DNA from: Setophaga petechia
Lineage: Eukaryota; Chordata; Aves; Passeriformes; Parulidae
Direction of reading: 5' to 3'
Length of the DNA stretch: 64,000 bases
NCBI GenBank assembly: GCA_024362935.1
Contig: JANCRA010000003.1
Coordinates: forward strand, 46,475,844 to 46,539,843
Part shown: positions 1 to 11,834 of the stretch, piece after piece
Layout: every line of letters starts with the position of its first letter
Numbering within the stretch: position 1 is the stretch's first letter
Notes under the pieces: generated by a model
What the model was told of the DNA's origin: nothing
What the model saw: only the letters and a program-made list of their open reading frames with translations
The model's database searches: none
Made by a program: the position numbers and the translations under genes

Positions 1-2943
1 GGGGTCACTGTGATATTCATTTACATCAAACTTCCACTCGATTTGACAAAGCAGGCAGAGGAGAGAAAACATGTAGAGACCAACAGAAGCTCAAATTAGA
101 ACCAGTGGTTTTGTCCCCTTCCTTTTGTGACCTGCACAGAACAAGCCCTTTGCAGAGGTTCAGTAACCACAGCTCCTTGAAACCAGTACAGGTTCACACC
201 CCACCAAGGGCAGCGCTGCCAGAAAATCACAGAGCAAACAAACAGAGCACACAAACTCTTCTGCCTTTGTCAGACATTCTTGGGAAAGCTCCCAGTACAA
301 ATCAATACTTTTGCACAAACAGAAACTCAACACACCACTGCAATCTCCCAGGCCTCTTCAGGTATAAAAAGGCAGAGTAATTTCAGGAGATCAAATAAGG
401 ATAAGGACTTTGATAGAAGCCATTATGAGGGAAACTTCTCCAAAAATTCCCTCTTCCTCTCTCTATTACAAGAACTAGTAATAAAATTCCTCTGTGCTTT
501 CCTCCAAAGGACTGTGAGAAGTCTGGGACAGCACTTTTAGCTGTCCAACAGCAGCAGTCAGTGGTGGGGTTGCACTTTGGGGAGTTGCAGAACGAGTCAT
601 TTCACAGACAGAGTGGATTCAGCATTATCTCCTTGTGACAGTGTGCCATTTCCTTCCCTCGCCAGAGGGGACAGACAGGCAGAGGCAGTGACAGTGACTG
701 CTGCAAAGACTCGGCAGGGGACACGTGCAGGGAGTCAGGCTGCTCTAACTGGGTTAGCATGAGGGTAAAATGTACAGCCATAACCAAAACAGGTTATCTG
801 AAATCTAAGAATCTAAGCTTTGCTGCTTAGTTGAGGTGGCCCACGAGAATCCCATGTATCGATGATCCTTTGAGTTCTGACCTTTTCTTTTCAAATATAA
901 ACCATCATCTAGGCTTGGACAGCTGCCTTGTATACTGCACCAAAGAATATAAATTGAGTCTTTCAGTGTATTAATTGTTCCAGGAGCAGAAAAGGACTTT
1001 AAAACCTATGTTATTGTTACTTCTTGTAGCTAGGGATTATGGGAACATTAAGACCAAAGAGACCTCCTGCACAACTGAATTTAAATCCACTCTCATTTGG
1101 CAGTAAACCCTTCTATTATAATATATTCTGCACTCTCACAGCACAAAGCATTTTAATTTTCTACATAACTCAAGTAGATAATTGCAGATTGTATTTAATT
1201 ATCTTAAATCTAAATAAGAGTTTATGACAAATAAAGGAGATGAACTTTTCACACTCAAGTGCTGGGCACACACCAGTAAGGTGATTTTTGAGCTGATTCA
1301 GCTTGGTGCTGAAACAAGAGGTGCAACTTGTCACATCTTGTCTCTCTCTTGAAAAAGAAAGAGAGGTACGTAACAGCAGAACAAACCCTCTTGCACCAGA
1401 CCCTTTATAATCTTTGAGCTCTCACCAGGAGTCTGCCTAAAATCCCCAAAAATCTTCATTCCAGATAACATCTCCCTGTTATTGCTGACTTTGGGATAGT
1501 GACAAAAACAAGACAAAAACTTGTACTTTCTAAACTGAGCAGTGAGTCTGCATTTTAATATTGTTTGAAATAGGCTCACTCTCATGAACTTGTGCTGGGA
1601 TGGAAAAGTCCCTGCATTTGGAGAGAATGAGCAGTAAAATCAAAGTGGACAACAAATCACAAAATGTTTAAAGATAGAACAAAAATAGAAACACCAATTA
1701 TTTTCCTGTTTGTACTTCTGAATTTTTTTCCCCAAGGAATTTTGATACTTTCCATTTAAATAAAAACTGAAACCATATCAGAACTAGCTACAGAATGATA
1801 GGACTGTGAAACAGACAAAAAAAAAAGATCAAGCTCTGTGTGGTTTTAAAAGCCCCAGTGTCTGTTCTCCCAAGGGTCAATGATAACAATTGTGGCGTGG
1901 ATTTGCAGTGGTGAATTCCTGTGTTTAACACCCCCCCGCCCCAGAGCTCTGGGACTTTGCAGTTGGTTCATGAAGAGAAGTAAACACAATCACAGCTGAC
2001 TGCAGCTCAACTGTGCTTTTATGGCTCAGAAGCAGAAAGATCTGATTTACATCAGGGAAATGCAGGAGTCATTCTGCCAAAGTAAATTACATGAAGTGGC
2101 AACTATGCTCTACTGCTGTACAGAACAAGGGCAAAGAAATCAAAGTTGATGAGTCAGATCCTAAATACTTGAATTAGCCTGGATCCATAAAGCCAAGACA
2201 GCAAGACTAATCTGACCATGAGGAATGACTGTAAAATAAAATGCCATCAATCAGCATGCACTAGGTGTCTTTGCCAAGTGAGGGGGAAGAAGATAACAGG
2301 AAATTGTGAAATTATCTCGACTCAGAGGGTTAGATTCCCTGCCACTCCAGATTTATGGCTGTCTTGTGTCCTGTTACAAGGCAAGGGCAGGATGGTCTTT
2401 AAACAATTCCCTTTTTAAGCCTTTTTCACCTCCTCTGTTCAGACACAAATAACTACCCAAGGCAAAGAATACCAACAAGCCTGGGGTATACTTTCCATCA
2501 CAGGCATCAGAAGCTGACTGTGATAAAATCAAAAAGCAAGAACAGAAGTATCAGAGTAAGCCATTCTCTCTTTCCTACCAGTTTACTTAGAGCAAAGTAA
2601 ACTGCACTGGTTTCATGGAACCATCTCTCAACTGTCTCCTCAAAAAACATGATTCAAAGTTGAAAAAGGAAAGACTCCCTACGAGTTACTCTTTTCCCAT
2701 AACATGTTTTGAATAATAATTTATGCAAGAGATATTTCCATTGTTACAGCTCCACTGTAGTTATTGTTTTGGAATTGGCTCAGTATGTTTTAGTCTTACC
2801 TGATATCTTTAGATCTTTGGAGTTTTGCTGGAGAGGGAGTGGCAATGCAGCAAGCGATGGCATTATTTTCTTAAACCAGGCAGAAAGCACAAACTTTCAT
2901 TTGTCTATTTAAGAACTGCCTTTCCTTGAAACTTGTTCTTTAG

Positions 2944-2963
2944 CAGCATGTCTGAACATGCTG
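2944..2963. promoter_or_regulatory. Candidate p53-family response element (weak, symmetric)
   Basis: Two adjacent decamers, CAGCATGTCT and GAACATGCTG, fit the p53/p63/p73 half-site RRRCWWGYYY with no spacer. Both carry the preferred CATG core. They match 18 of 20 positions, and the two misfits are the outermost bases. The same bases form an 8-bp inverted repeat with a 4-base loop (CAGCATGT / ACATGCTG). No gene is visible nearby, so a target cannot be named. A chance occurrence is quite possible. Confidence 0.25.
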
Positions 2964-3974
2964 ACTGTTAAAAATCCCAGTACACATAGAGGCTCTCAAC
3001 TTTGCTTTGTCAAAGCACAGGTGGTTTTTCAACAGACTTGCTCATCTGTCCTGCAATATCAAAGCAATAAACTCCATGGAACTAATTCTGACAAAGCTTT
3101 CCAAGTTTTCTGTCCTCACACAAATGCAATTTGGGAAGCATTAAAAATTATTTTTATTAATTGTGATGCTCAGTTTTCAAGATATCATATCTGAGCGCAT
3201 TCTGGGTTTGGCAACCTCCAAATGTGAAATTTGGGGTTTGAAAGTTGTTGGGAAATAGGCTCATCCCTCTTCTGCCCTGACAAGTCAGAAAATCTCACAA
3301 GGTCACTCTATACTTTTCTGAAATACTCTATATCCACAGAGAAAAGATCTGAACAGGAAGTCAAAAAGTCCTAAATCCTGGCTGCACACTAATCCAGAAG
3401 AAAGACAAGTGTGCTTTCCCATCTTTACCTATAAATCAGCTTCTAGGTCATGCAAAACTTCATCAAATAGACTCAAGTCTAACTATCCAACAGGGACAGA
3501 AAAATAATAAGAATTCAGAAGTCCCATCTTCTACAAACTTTCTTAATCTCATCTGCTCAGAGGAGTTTGTTTCAGAATACATATAAAATATTTTATTTGC
3601 CTTTCCTACCAGTATCCACATTTTCCTTCCAGTTCCACCAGCTTAGCTGTGGTCCCCAATGTGCTGCCAGGGTCCAGGGAGATCTTTCTGTAGAGGTTTC
3701 TATTGTTCAGTTTTGCAAATTAGATTATTTAACACAGCGAGAAAGCATCCCAGAAGAGCAGATTATAAAATCAAAAGCCATTGTCCATCTGTCTGCTATG
3801 AAACAGGATTCTTAATTCCTGTCGTCATTTCAACTACCAGTATCACAGTCCATCAAGTCTGAGGCCTGAGATATCTGGAGAAAACACAATATGTCACACA
3901 GGATAATACTAAAGGGATTGAAAAGATCTGAGAATATCTGTGTTGCTTCTGGAGTTACTGAACTGCAGAGGAAA

Positions 3975-4007
3975 TAAAAAGCAAAGTAAAGCAAAGCAAA
4001 ATAAAAT
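3975..4007. repeat. A-rich simple repeat (GCAAA/GTAAA)
   Basis: A run of imperfect 5-base units, mostly GCAAA with one GTAAA, passes into AAAATAAAA. It is a short degenerate microsatellite with no sign of function. Confidence 0.7.
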
Positions 4008-5387
4008 TTAAAATACCATCAGACTAGAATATCCTGCACTATCTCTGTAAATGCACAAGAACCTCAGCATCACCCTGTCTAAACACAGCCTGTCTCACTG
4101 CGCTGTGCACTTGGAGCTCGTGCACTGGGCAGGGAGGTCACAAGTCATATGGACCACCTGAGGCAGGGGAAAAGAAGAGCTGATTCTGATCTCAAGCTCT
4201 GCCCAAAGAGTGCTCAGGCCTCTGAGGGGCTGACTCATCTCTTACCAGCAGCTGAGAGCCATCCCGTTGGCAAGACACCTCTGACAACTCAGTTCAGCTT
4301 GCTGCAACCTTCCTCTGTAAGTAAAAAGCTGAAGCACTGGCATTAAACCAGCACACTCCAAAGCAGGAAAACTTATCTACTCCCTGAAGGACATATTTTA
4401 TACAAAGAATAACACAGCTGAGAAATGTGTTCTTCATCTTTAACTTCATTTTATAAGTTTTGCCCTCCCTCTTTTGTCCCTTAGAAAAGTGGATTTCTAC
4501 TTGCTTCAATCACCAAAGATGTCTGTGTCTCAAACTTGGACTATTTTTCCAACATAATAAACACTATTACCATCCTCTGTGAACTTTCCAGTCACTGAGT
4601 TATACAATTGCACCTCTAAACTCATCTGTCACTCACACATACACTGACATTAATTGCAATCTTTGAGGATAGGCAAAACAGTTTTCCTACCAAAAGTTAC
4701 ACTTTTTTTTATTTTCTAAGTAGCCCAACATTCATAACAGACTTTGGACAGGAGCAGCAGTAATATCTCTCACACATACACAATATCTCTTATATAAAGA
4801 ACTGAAAGAAAGAAATCAGATGCAGGATTTTTTTTTTTTTGGCACCTGGAGAAGCAAAAAGGCGAGGGAGCAGTTGATAAGTGAAGGATGACTCATGGAG
4901 GTGCCAAAGCAAGGAAGAAAGAAGGAAACCTGTTAATTCAGTGTCTCATCTACAGAGGTTGCGTCCTGTATCTAAAGGAGGAAGGATTTCAAAGTTTATA
5001 CCCCTTGGCCTCTCTCATCATAATTTTCTTCAGTCACTCTGACCTTATGGAATGCAAAACACATTCCAGCTATGATGACAAATATGACCCTTGGTACACT
5101 TGCTGGTGTTCATAAATGTGGCTAGATGCCAGGTGCCCACCAAAGCTGCTCTGTCACTCCCCCTCCTGAGCTGGATAGGGGACAGAAAATATTACAAGAA
5201 GCTCATGGGTTGAGATACGGACAGGAAGATATTTCTTACCAATTACCATCACACCATTTGGGGGGGAAAAAATTAATTATCAATCAAGTCTGAGTATCAT
5301 CATGAGAAGTATACTCAAATCTTAAAAACACCTTTCTCCCACCCCCCTCCCTTTTCTTCCTGAGCTGAACTTTACTCCCGATTTTCT

Positions 5388-6566
5388 CTACCTCTTTTGC
5401 CGCAGCAGCACAGAGCTACAGGGACCGGGGGCTGGGGTCAGCTCATCACACAGAGCCTCTGCTGCTCCTTCTTCCTCCTGGAGAGGACTCTTCACACTCT
5501 TCCCCTGCTCTGGAATGGGGTCACTCTCACTGGAGACAGTTGTTACACTCTTCTCTTGCTCTGGAATGGGGTCACTCTTCTCATGCTCTGGAATGGGGTC
5601 GATCCCACTGGAGACAGTCCCACTCTTCCCCTGCTCTGGAATGGGATCGCTCCCACTGGAGACAGTTATTACACTCTTCTCTTGTTCTGGCATGGGGTCT
5701 CTCCCACTGGAGACATTCAGACTCTCCCCCTGCACTGGAATGGGGTCATTCCCACTGGAGGTAGTCACACTTTTCCCCTGCTCCACAATGGGATCACTCT
5801 CACAGGAGACACTTAGTGCACTCCTCCCTTGCTCCTCACTGGGGTCTCTCCCACTGGAGACAGTTATAATCTTCCCTTGCTCTGGCATGGGATCACTCTC
5901 AATAGAAACAGTTCCACTCTTTCCTTCCTCTGGAGGGGTGTCTCTCCCACTGGAGACAGGAGCATTTTTTCCTTGCTCCAGAATGGGGTTGCACCCAAGG
6001 GAGACAGGAACATTTTTCCCTTGCTCCAGAATGGGGTTGCTGCCAATGCAGACAGAAATATTTTTTCCTTGCTCCAGAATGGGGTTGCTCCCAATGCAAA
6101 CAGGAACATTTTTCCCTTGCTCCAGAACAGGGTTGCTCCCACTGGAGACAGGAGCATTTTTCTCCTGCTCCAGAATGGGGTTGCTCCCAATGCAGACAGG
6201 AACATTTTTCCCTTGCTCCAGAATTGGATTGCTCCCACTGGAGACAGGAGCATTTTTCCCCTGCTCCAGAATGGGGTTGCTCCCAATGCAGACAGGAGAA
6301 TTTTCCCCCTGCTCTGGAATGGGATTGCTCCCACTGGAGACAGGAGCATTTTTCCCCTGCTCTGGAGTGGGATTGCTCCCACTGGAGACAGTCACAGTTC
6401 TCCCCGGCTCCGGCACGGGGTCTGTCCCATGGGAGACAGTTACAGTCTTCCTTTGCTCCGGCACATGGTGTCTCCCACGGGAGACAGTTCTCCAGAAAAT
6501 TCTCCAAGGTGGGTCCTTCCCATGGCTGCAGCTCTTCATTAACTGCTCTGGGTGGGTCCCTTCCAC
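5388..6566 (-). other. 392-codon open frame across the minisatellite, probably not a gene
   Basis: This is the longest minus-strand frame of the window. It begins at a GTG, and the first in-frame ATG is codon 10. It is made of about 40 leading residues, some 316 residues of the 16-residue repeat and a 36-residue unique tail. The product would be hydrophilic and rich in Ser, Pro, Glu, Gln and Gly, with no signal peptide, membrane segment or domain I recognise. The LTR promoter lies upstream on the same strand, so an RNA could in principle pass through it. Against coding: it lies in a solo LTR with no retroviral gene. All other frames across the array are also long and open, simply because 48 is divisible by 3. 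Confidence 0.3.
5499..6446 (-). repeat. 48-bp minisatellite, about 20 units, inside the LTR
   Basis: Successive units of 48 bp fill this interval. Translating the minus strand gives a 16-residue repeat of the form SSGSNPILEQGKNAPV. I count 13 consecutive 16-residue units from 6446 downward, then three 17-residue units (51 bp) interspersed with 16-residue ones and a truncated 9-residue unit near 5550-5580. Two variants dominate. Units with NAP/NVP and SNP occupy about 5919-6350, and units with TV and SDP/RDP occupy about 5499-5918. Between 6063 and 6350 the variants VSSG and VCIG alternate, giving a 96-bp higher-order period. Weaker units of similar length continue to about 6960, which suggests the array grew from repeats already present in the LTR. 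It is probably polymorphic in copy number. Confidence 0.92.
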
Positions 6567-6990
6567 AGGATGCAGTCCTTCAGGAACAGGCTGGTCCAGT
6601 GTGAGTCCACCCCAAGATCACAGGTCCTGCCAGCAATCCTTCTCCAGAGTGGGCTCCTCTTTCCACGGGTTCACAGGTCCTGCCAGGAGCCTGTTCCAGA
6701 ACAGGCTTCCCATGGGGTCACAGCCTCCTTCAGGCATCCACCTGCTCTGGCATGGGCTCCTCCACAGGCTGCAGGTGGATCTCTGCATCCCTGTGGTCCT
6801 CCATGGACCACCATGCAGGGGCACAGCTGCCTCACCATGGGCTGCAGGGGTGTCTCAGCTCCAGTGCCTGGAGCACCTCCTGCCCCTCCTCCTGCACTGA
6901 CCTTGGTGCATGCAGGGCTGTTCCTCTCACACAGTCTCACTCCTCTCCTCCTTGGCTGCAATAGCTCCTGCACAGTAACTTTTTTCACTT

Positions 6991-6998
6991 TTTAAATA
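6991..6998 (-). promoter_or_regulatory. TATA-like box of the LTR promoter
   Basis: On the minus strand the bases read TATTTAAA, placed at the position where this LTR family has its core promoter. The RNA would run towards lower coordinates, through the minisatellite. A TGACGTA motif resembling an ATF/CREB site (6997-7003) overlaps its upstream edge. Function is inferred from the family and not shown by the sequence. Confidence 0.55.
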
Positions 6999-7003
6999 CG
7001 TCA
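6997..7003 (-). promoter_or_regulatory. CRE-like motif TGACGTA upstream of the LTR TATA box
   Basis: The motif lies immediately upstream of, and overlaps by two bases, the TATA-like box on the minus strand. It is close to the ATF/CREB half-site TGACG. It is one of the few CpG-containing sites retained in this LTR, in a short GC-rich segment (7001-7045). Confidence 0.35.
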
Positions 7004-7048
7004 TCCCGGAGGCGCTGCCATTGTCGCCGATGGGCTCGGCCTTGGCCA

Positions 7049-10000
7049 ATACAATGGCTTTGTACAGATTAAGTAGTTATATACTTGACTTGGATTTATG
7101 AGGGAATTTCTTTTCATTCACTGCCTTTAAAAATCTATTAACCAGTGTTTGATTTTCTTCTGCCTTATGTTAGCACAAATCAAGTGTTGCTAAGGAGAAG
7201 TTGCTAAAGATCCAAACTGATGCAAAAATCAGTGCAGGAAGATTCAGGCATTGATCTGGTGTAAGTGCACACTTATGAAAAATAAAGTTTCAGTTTAAAT
7301 ATGTTTAAATGTTTGAATAACATTTTTACTGAAAAGTAAATCAGGTTACTACATCTGACTGGTTACAGTGTGCTTCACTCTACTTTTAACTAAACAAGCC
7401 AGGAAAATGAGGAAATGTGTGGGGCATATCCCCAACTGAGCATCATATGAAAAAATTGGCCAGCCAAAAGTTGCTGGGGTTTTTCCTTAGTTGAACAGAG
7501 CTTTGAAAAACTCTTTGATCTATTTATTTCCCAATCTATTGGCATATATGCATAAGCTTTAAAATAAATTTGAAAAAAGAAGGAAAAAAGGGGAAGAAAG
7601 GCAAAAGAAAAAAGCCAAGCTGTGATTTGCAATACTTGTTGGTATCATACTTATTTACCTAAGAGTCCAGACAAGGCCAAATTTAACTTGACTGAGGGCT
7701 ACATCTGGCCCTAATTCAGTTTCACTGCATATTAACAAATGAACAATCAGCCAGTGCTGGAGCACAGTGCACACCAACATTCAGAAACATGATCTAAAGG
7801 AAACTTTCCAAAAGATTCAGACATTGGCTTCTCTCTGCCTTTTGCTGCCCATAACTGTCAACAGGAGCAGAGTTAGGTCAGGGAAAGACACTCCCCATGA
7901 CTTTGTTCACTGTGATCAAGGGTAACTTAAACGTGTCCATTACTCATCCAGCTGAAATGAGCCTCCCAGACCAGATTTCAGCACCACACCTACAAGAGCT
8001 GTGGGATCTCAAGCCTAAATTTGGAATCAGAATAATAGCTGGGAGATTTATATATCCTTTATAAGCTTTTGATTCTCACAAGACCTTGGCTTCTTATAAA
8101 ACTATGGATTTAGTTTTACACTAGGTTCTATAAGGAGCAGGCCAATACATATTAACATTTCACTTCACTTTTTATTTCTTATGAGAGAATTTATAGTATA
8201 ATCCTAAGGACGAAAATATTTTGTGGCCACTGCCCTGCAACAGAAAAGCTGCACAGTAAACTGAAAGTATTCCTCAGTTTAGGGTAACTAAACATTAACT
8301 TAGAGCAACTAAAAGAAAGAAGACATTTTTCCTGTCACACATCCTTCCACTTCCAGGACAAAACTAAGTCTCATGTCCCTACAGGAAGCGATATAGGTAG
8401 CACCAGGCAAAGCACCCAGAAAATAAAAATGCTATGGTGCAAGTGAGGCAATACCAACATCTGTGTACAAAGCAGCAAGAAAAACCAACAGGCAACATTT
8501 ATAAGCTCATCAGCTCTGAAATTATTTGTTCCCTACAGACTACAACACAAACAACAAACTCCTTCCAGCAACCCATGGGGTCTCAGATAATGAGTATTTG
8601 AAGCAGTAAATTGAAGTCCAGATTCTGACCCTAAATTACATCCCTCGGAACCTCACAGAGTTGGACCCATAATACTGATTTTTTTCCTGAAAAGCACAAG
8701 CCTGTGACTTATGCTCTTTATTCAATGGGGAAAAAAATGCAAGTTGTCTCATAGTTGTCTCAAACATTTCACAAAATTTAAAAAAAAAAAATGCCACAAA
8801 AACCCAAGACCTAAAACCAGCCATCAAAACTAAGACAACACACAAAAGTGTGCCAGCAGCACCTCATTTAATCCTGTGTTTTTATGTCAGCAGTTAGAAA
8901 AGTATAGTCATTGTAAGGCATATTTAGCCTAAGTATAAACAACTATGGTCTCTCCCTAATGGACCAGCACTTTCTATACAATAAAAACAAGTTCAGCTTA
9001 GCATGGGTATGAACAGCACTGCATAACTTAATAATCACTTTTAAGAATTAAAGATGATAAAAAGGAATCTCATCAAAGAGACAAGAAAGAGGCATTTAGC
9101 CTGAGAGAGATGAGGTTCTGCCTGAGAGCAAAAGAGGTAGAGGGAGGAAGGGAAGAGAAGGGCTTTAAAAATGAGTTTTAGTCCTACAAAGTCACTTCTC
9201 CTACACCAGAACTGCAGACTCTGGAAATTAAAGCTACTGCTACAGCTCCTTTCAGTAAGCAGAAGATTTCTGTTGGGTTCCTGCCTCTGAGTAGACAGTT
9301 CATCTCCTGCAAAATTGGTTGTGGGAAAGGACACTACAGAATTCAGAGCTATGGCACTTCATGCTCTTCCCTTCTGCTGTATTGTTCCTCCTCTCATGCC
9401 ACTGACAAGCACACAGCTGCCCACCACTGCCATCATTTCAGCACACCCAGACTTACTCAGGAGCTCTTCCCTCCTGGAAAGATGCAGAATGGAGGTGCAG
9501 GAATTCTCAGTCCATTTTTGCCATAGCCTCTGTGCTCCCTGAGAGCTGCCTGCTTCACTTGTCAAGCAGCAAATGACACACTGAGAGGGTTTGTCAAACC
9601 TCTGTCCCTTTGTGTGCTTAAGGGGAGGAAACTGCTGTTAATGTTTAACAAAACAGGAGCAAAGCCTTTCTCTGCAGTCTCACGTGTTGGCTTTGAAGGC
9701 ACCGGTGTGTGGGAAATCTGGCAAGCCAAAAGTTTGCTCTTGGTAGCCCACAAAAATTGAGTTTGTATTTTAAAGTCACAGGAAGCAACAGTTTGCAATT
9801 CATTCCTGAAGCTCTGAAGTGAGGCAATCCAGCTGCCTGATGCTAAAGAAATCATAGAAGCTGTGTCAGGGACCAAACCACACACACAGACACAGCAAGC
9901 CTGCCAGGCTCAGCCCCTGTGTTGAAGCCCACATGGGTGACAGTACTGTTTGGCAGGAAAGGGAGAGGTTAAAAATCCACATTCAAACCCTTTCAGGTCC

Positions 10001-11437
10001 CTGCCAACAAATGGCCTCAGGCTGCCTGCCATCTCCCCTCTGCCTGTGTTGACATAAAGTGGCTTCCCACCCCAGCACAAATCGAGGGGGCAGAGGGCTG
10101 CTGTCTCATTACTGGGTATTTGTTGGGTTATGTGCACTGACAGCTCCTCTTCTGGCCCCAGCTGCCAGGGTGAGTCAGGGTGAGTGTCCCACTGCAGAAT
10201 AAAGCAGGTGAGTCAGCTGGAGACATCCACATTGTGACAACAGGAGGATTAACCCACACCTGAGTGTCACCAACACTGCCCATCCCAGCACTGAAGTCCC
10301 CTGCACCATCAGCCCACCTGCCTGCATTGGCTGTTAAAAGGACCTCCTGAGCTTCTAGCCAGCAGAATTTGAATCTCAAAGCCTTTCTGTGCTACTGCCA
10401 CTGCAATGAATTCTGCTTTTACAGCCAATAGTCATGTTGTTACCTGGAAAAAGCTTGCTTTTAGGAAATTGTGATGCATGATGGGCTTATCCTAGGAATC
10501 CAAAATGAAAAATACCATTTCCATCTATTAGCTGCTGTTAATTGCCAAAAAAGTACTTGCTCTACAGCCACAGTATTGTGGATCACCTATGTTGAAGTGA
10601 CTCTGTTTTACAGACCTAACATTTTCTTTCTATAGCCAACGAGGGAAGAAAACAAATTAATACTTTTCATATACTTCAGCAATTTCCTACAGCTCCCTCA
10701 CAATAAAATACTAACACATATTGGCAATAAAGCTCATCATTAATGTGATAATCATAAAATATTTCCTTTATAAAAATAGTGCTTTAACAAATAGCTTCAG
10801 GAACAACATATGGATGCTCTGGGCAAAATTTTCCTCTCTGGTTAATAACAAACAGGATATTTAGGCTCTCAAAGAAAGCATCCAGGCTCTTACAGGAACT
10901 GACATTCCCATTGACTACAATAGAATTTTATAGATTGACTCAATGAATCAATTTTTTCGGTGTTATTTAGTTATTGGGAACATCATATTTGTTACAATGG
11001 TTATATTTAGTTGTCCTTTCAGCACTGCAGCTCAATGTGTGACACATTCCCTTGTGACACACTGCCAGTTCTATACACAGGATCTGGCCAGAAGGGAAAT
11101 GACTTCAGAGTGCATGATGGGAATTGTGACAAAATCACAACTCAAAGTCTCCCAGGAACTCTGGGCATTTCTGCAGGTATATATTTTAATAATATGGATG
11201 CTACCTGTGTATTTCCATTAGCCCCTCTTTTCCTGCTTGAAGAAAAATGCTCACAGTTAATTTTGCTTTTAAAGGCCATTCACTGTCAATGTTTGTTCCT
11301 CAAGTGTGAGGACTGAAGGTGATGCTTGGTGTGGAGACTGACTCAAGCACTGAGCTAATTCCCAGCTTATCACCGAGTTAATTCCCAGTTTCATCACACA
11401 ATATTGCCTGGTGAATAGTGGCCATGTTATTTAGAGG
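7049..11437. other. Non-coding DNA, no gene seen
   Basis: The longest frames are about 107 codons and resemble nothing known. The interval is AT-leaning with scattered A and T runs, such as near 8780. A short 10-bp tandem duplication containing an AP-1-like TGAGTCA lies at 10166-10185. No transposon that I can recognise is present, although an old diverged one would escape notice by eye. Confidence 0.65.
10166..10185. repeat. 10-bp perfect tandem duplication carrying an AP-1-like site
   Basis: CAGGGTGAGT occurs twice in tandem. The junction creates TGAGTCA (10171-10177), the AP-1 consensus. A second TGAGTCA lies 38 bp further on (10209-10215), followed by GC as in half of a Maf recognition element. 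Two sites in 45 bp is suggestive but can arise by chance. Confidence 0.5.
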
Positions 11438-11494
11438 ATGAAACCTGTGAGGATGCTATATCTGTGCACTTCTTGCTTTGTTTTCCCAGGCAAA
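11438..11494 (+). repeat. 57-bp dispersed direct repeat, copy 1
   Basis: The segment starts ATGAAACCTGTGAGG and ends TTTTCCCAGGCAAA. It recurs at 12363-12419 with a single A/G difference at its sixth base. Flanking bases differ immediately on both sides. It contains a pyrimidine-rich stretch ending in CCCAGG that resembles a splice acceptor, but no open frame follows that I could call an exon. Confidence 0.93.
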
Positions 11495-11808
11495 TGTTGG
11501 TTTTGGTTTTTTTTTCAGTCAGGGGAGAAACATATTATCTATCTTATTACATTCAGATCTTCCTTTCAGATCCAATCTTCAAAAATTCTGCTATGTCTTC
11601 TTTAATGTTGTGCTCTGCACAAGTAGAAAATATCTTTTTAGGATAACCAAACAGTGCAGGAAACTGATAAGAGAACACAAACCCTTTCATTTCTAAGCCA
11701 CTGATTCAAATTCAGACTGATTAGGGCACAGAATGGAAATTGTTCTCCTACACTGGTGGCTTTTCAAGAGCTCAAGTGTAAAGAGATGAATGTCTTAGCT
11801 CCTAAATG

Positions 11809-11834
11809 GACAGATATTCACAGACAGATATTCA
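11809..11834. repeat. 12-bp direct repeat, 14-bp period
   Basis: GACAGATATTCA occurs at 11809-11820 and 11823-11834. The second copy runs into the hairpin at 11833-11860. Confidence 0.85.

Larger units (their letters stand above)
1..5100. other. Non-coding unique DNA, no gene seen
   Basis: All frames are broken frequently and no open frame exceeds about 95 codons. None of the translations resembles a protein family I know. The stretch is AT-leaning with few CpGs and short homopolymers, such as a T run near 4828-4841 and a C-rich run near 1930. A simple A-rich repeat lies at 3975-4007, and a symmetric p53-like site at 2944-2963 is listed separately. It is probably intergenic or intronic. An unannotated short exon cannot be excluded by eye. 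Confidence 0.7.
5101..7048 (-). mobile_element. Degraded avian endogenous-retrovirus LTR with internal minisatellite expansion
   Basis: Read on the minus strand, this matches in order the parts of an LTR family I recognise from songbird genomes. First comes a GC-richer promoter segment with a TATA-like box (6991-6998). A long stretch of quasi-repeated units follows, built on motifs like GACCC-CA-CTGGAGCAG (about 6450-6960). Next is a tail encoding no gene, and then the conserved 3' end with GGTGGGCACCTGGC near 5130. The inferred 3' terminus is about 5101, where the plus strand begins TG. On the plus strand, similarity stops near 7048, so the LTR 5' part is missing and no partner LTR or internal viral genes are seen. 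The polyadenylation signal expected near 5270 is lost by a small deletion. The central part (5499-6446) is expanded into a 48-bp minisatellite. Assignment to ERVL or ERVK class is uncertain. It is inactive as a virus: only LTR sequence is present. Confidence 0.82.

Noticed and set aside
5515..6900. 461-codon plus-strand frame rich in FPCSRMGLLP-type repeats
   Set aside because: It lies antisense to the LTR and consists mainly of the 48-bp array read in another frame. All frames are open there, and no domain or signal is recognisable.
7977..7985. TTCAGCACC, left half of an RE1/NRSF silencer
   Set aside because: The right half of the element is absent at the expected spacing.
11475..11494. Pyrimidine tract ending CCCAGG as a splice acceptor, present twice through the 57-bp duplication
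   Set aside because: Neither copy is followed by a convincing open exon or a donor site with coding content.
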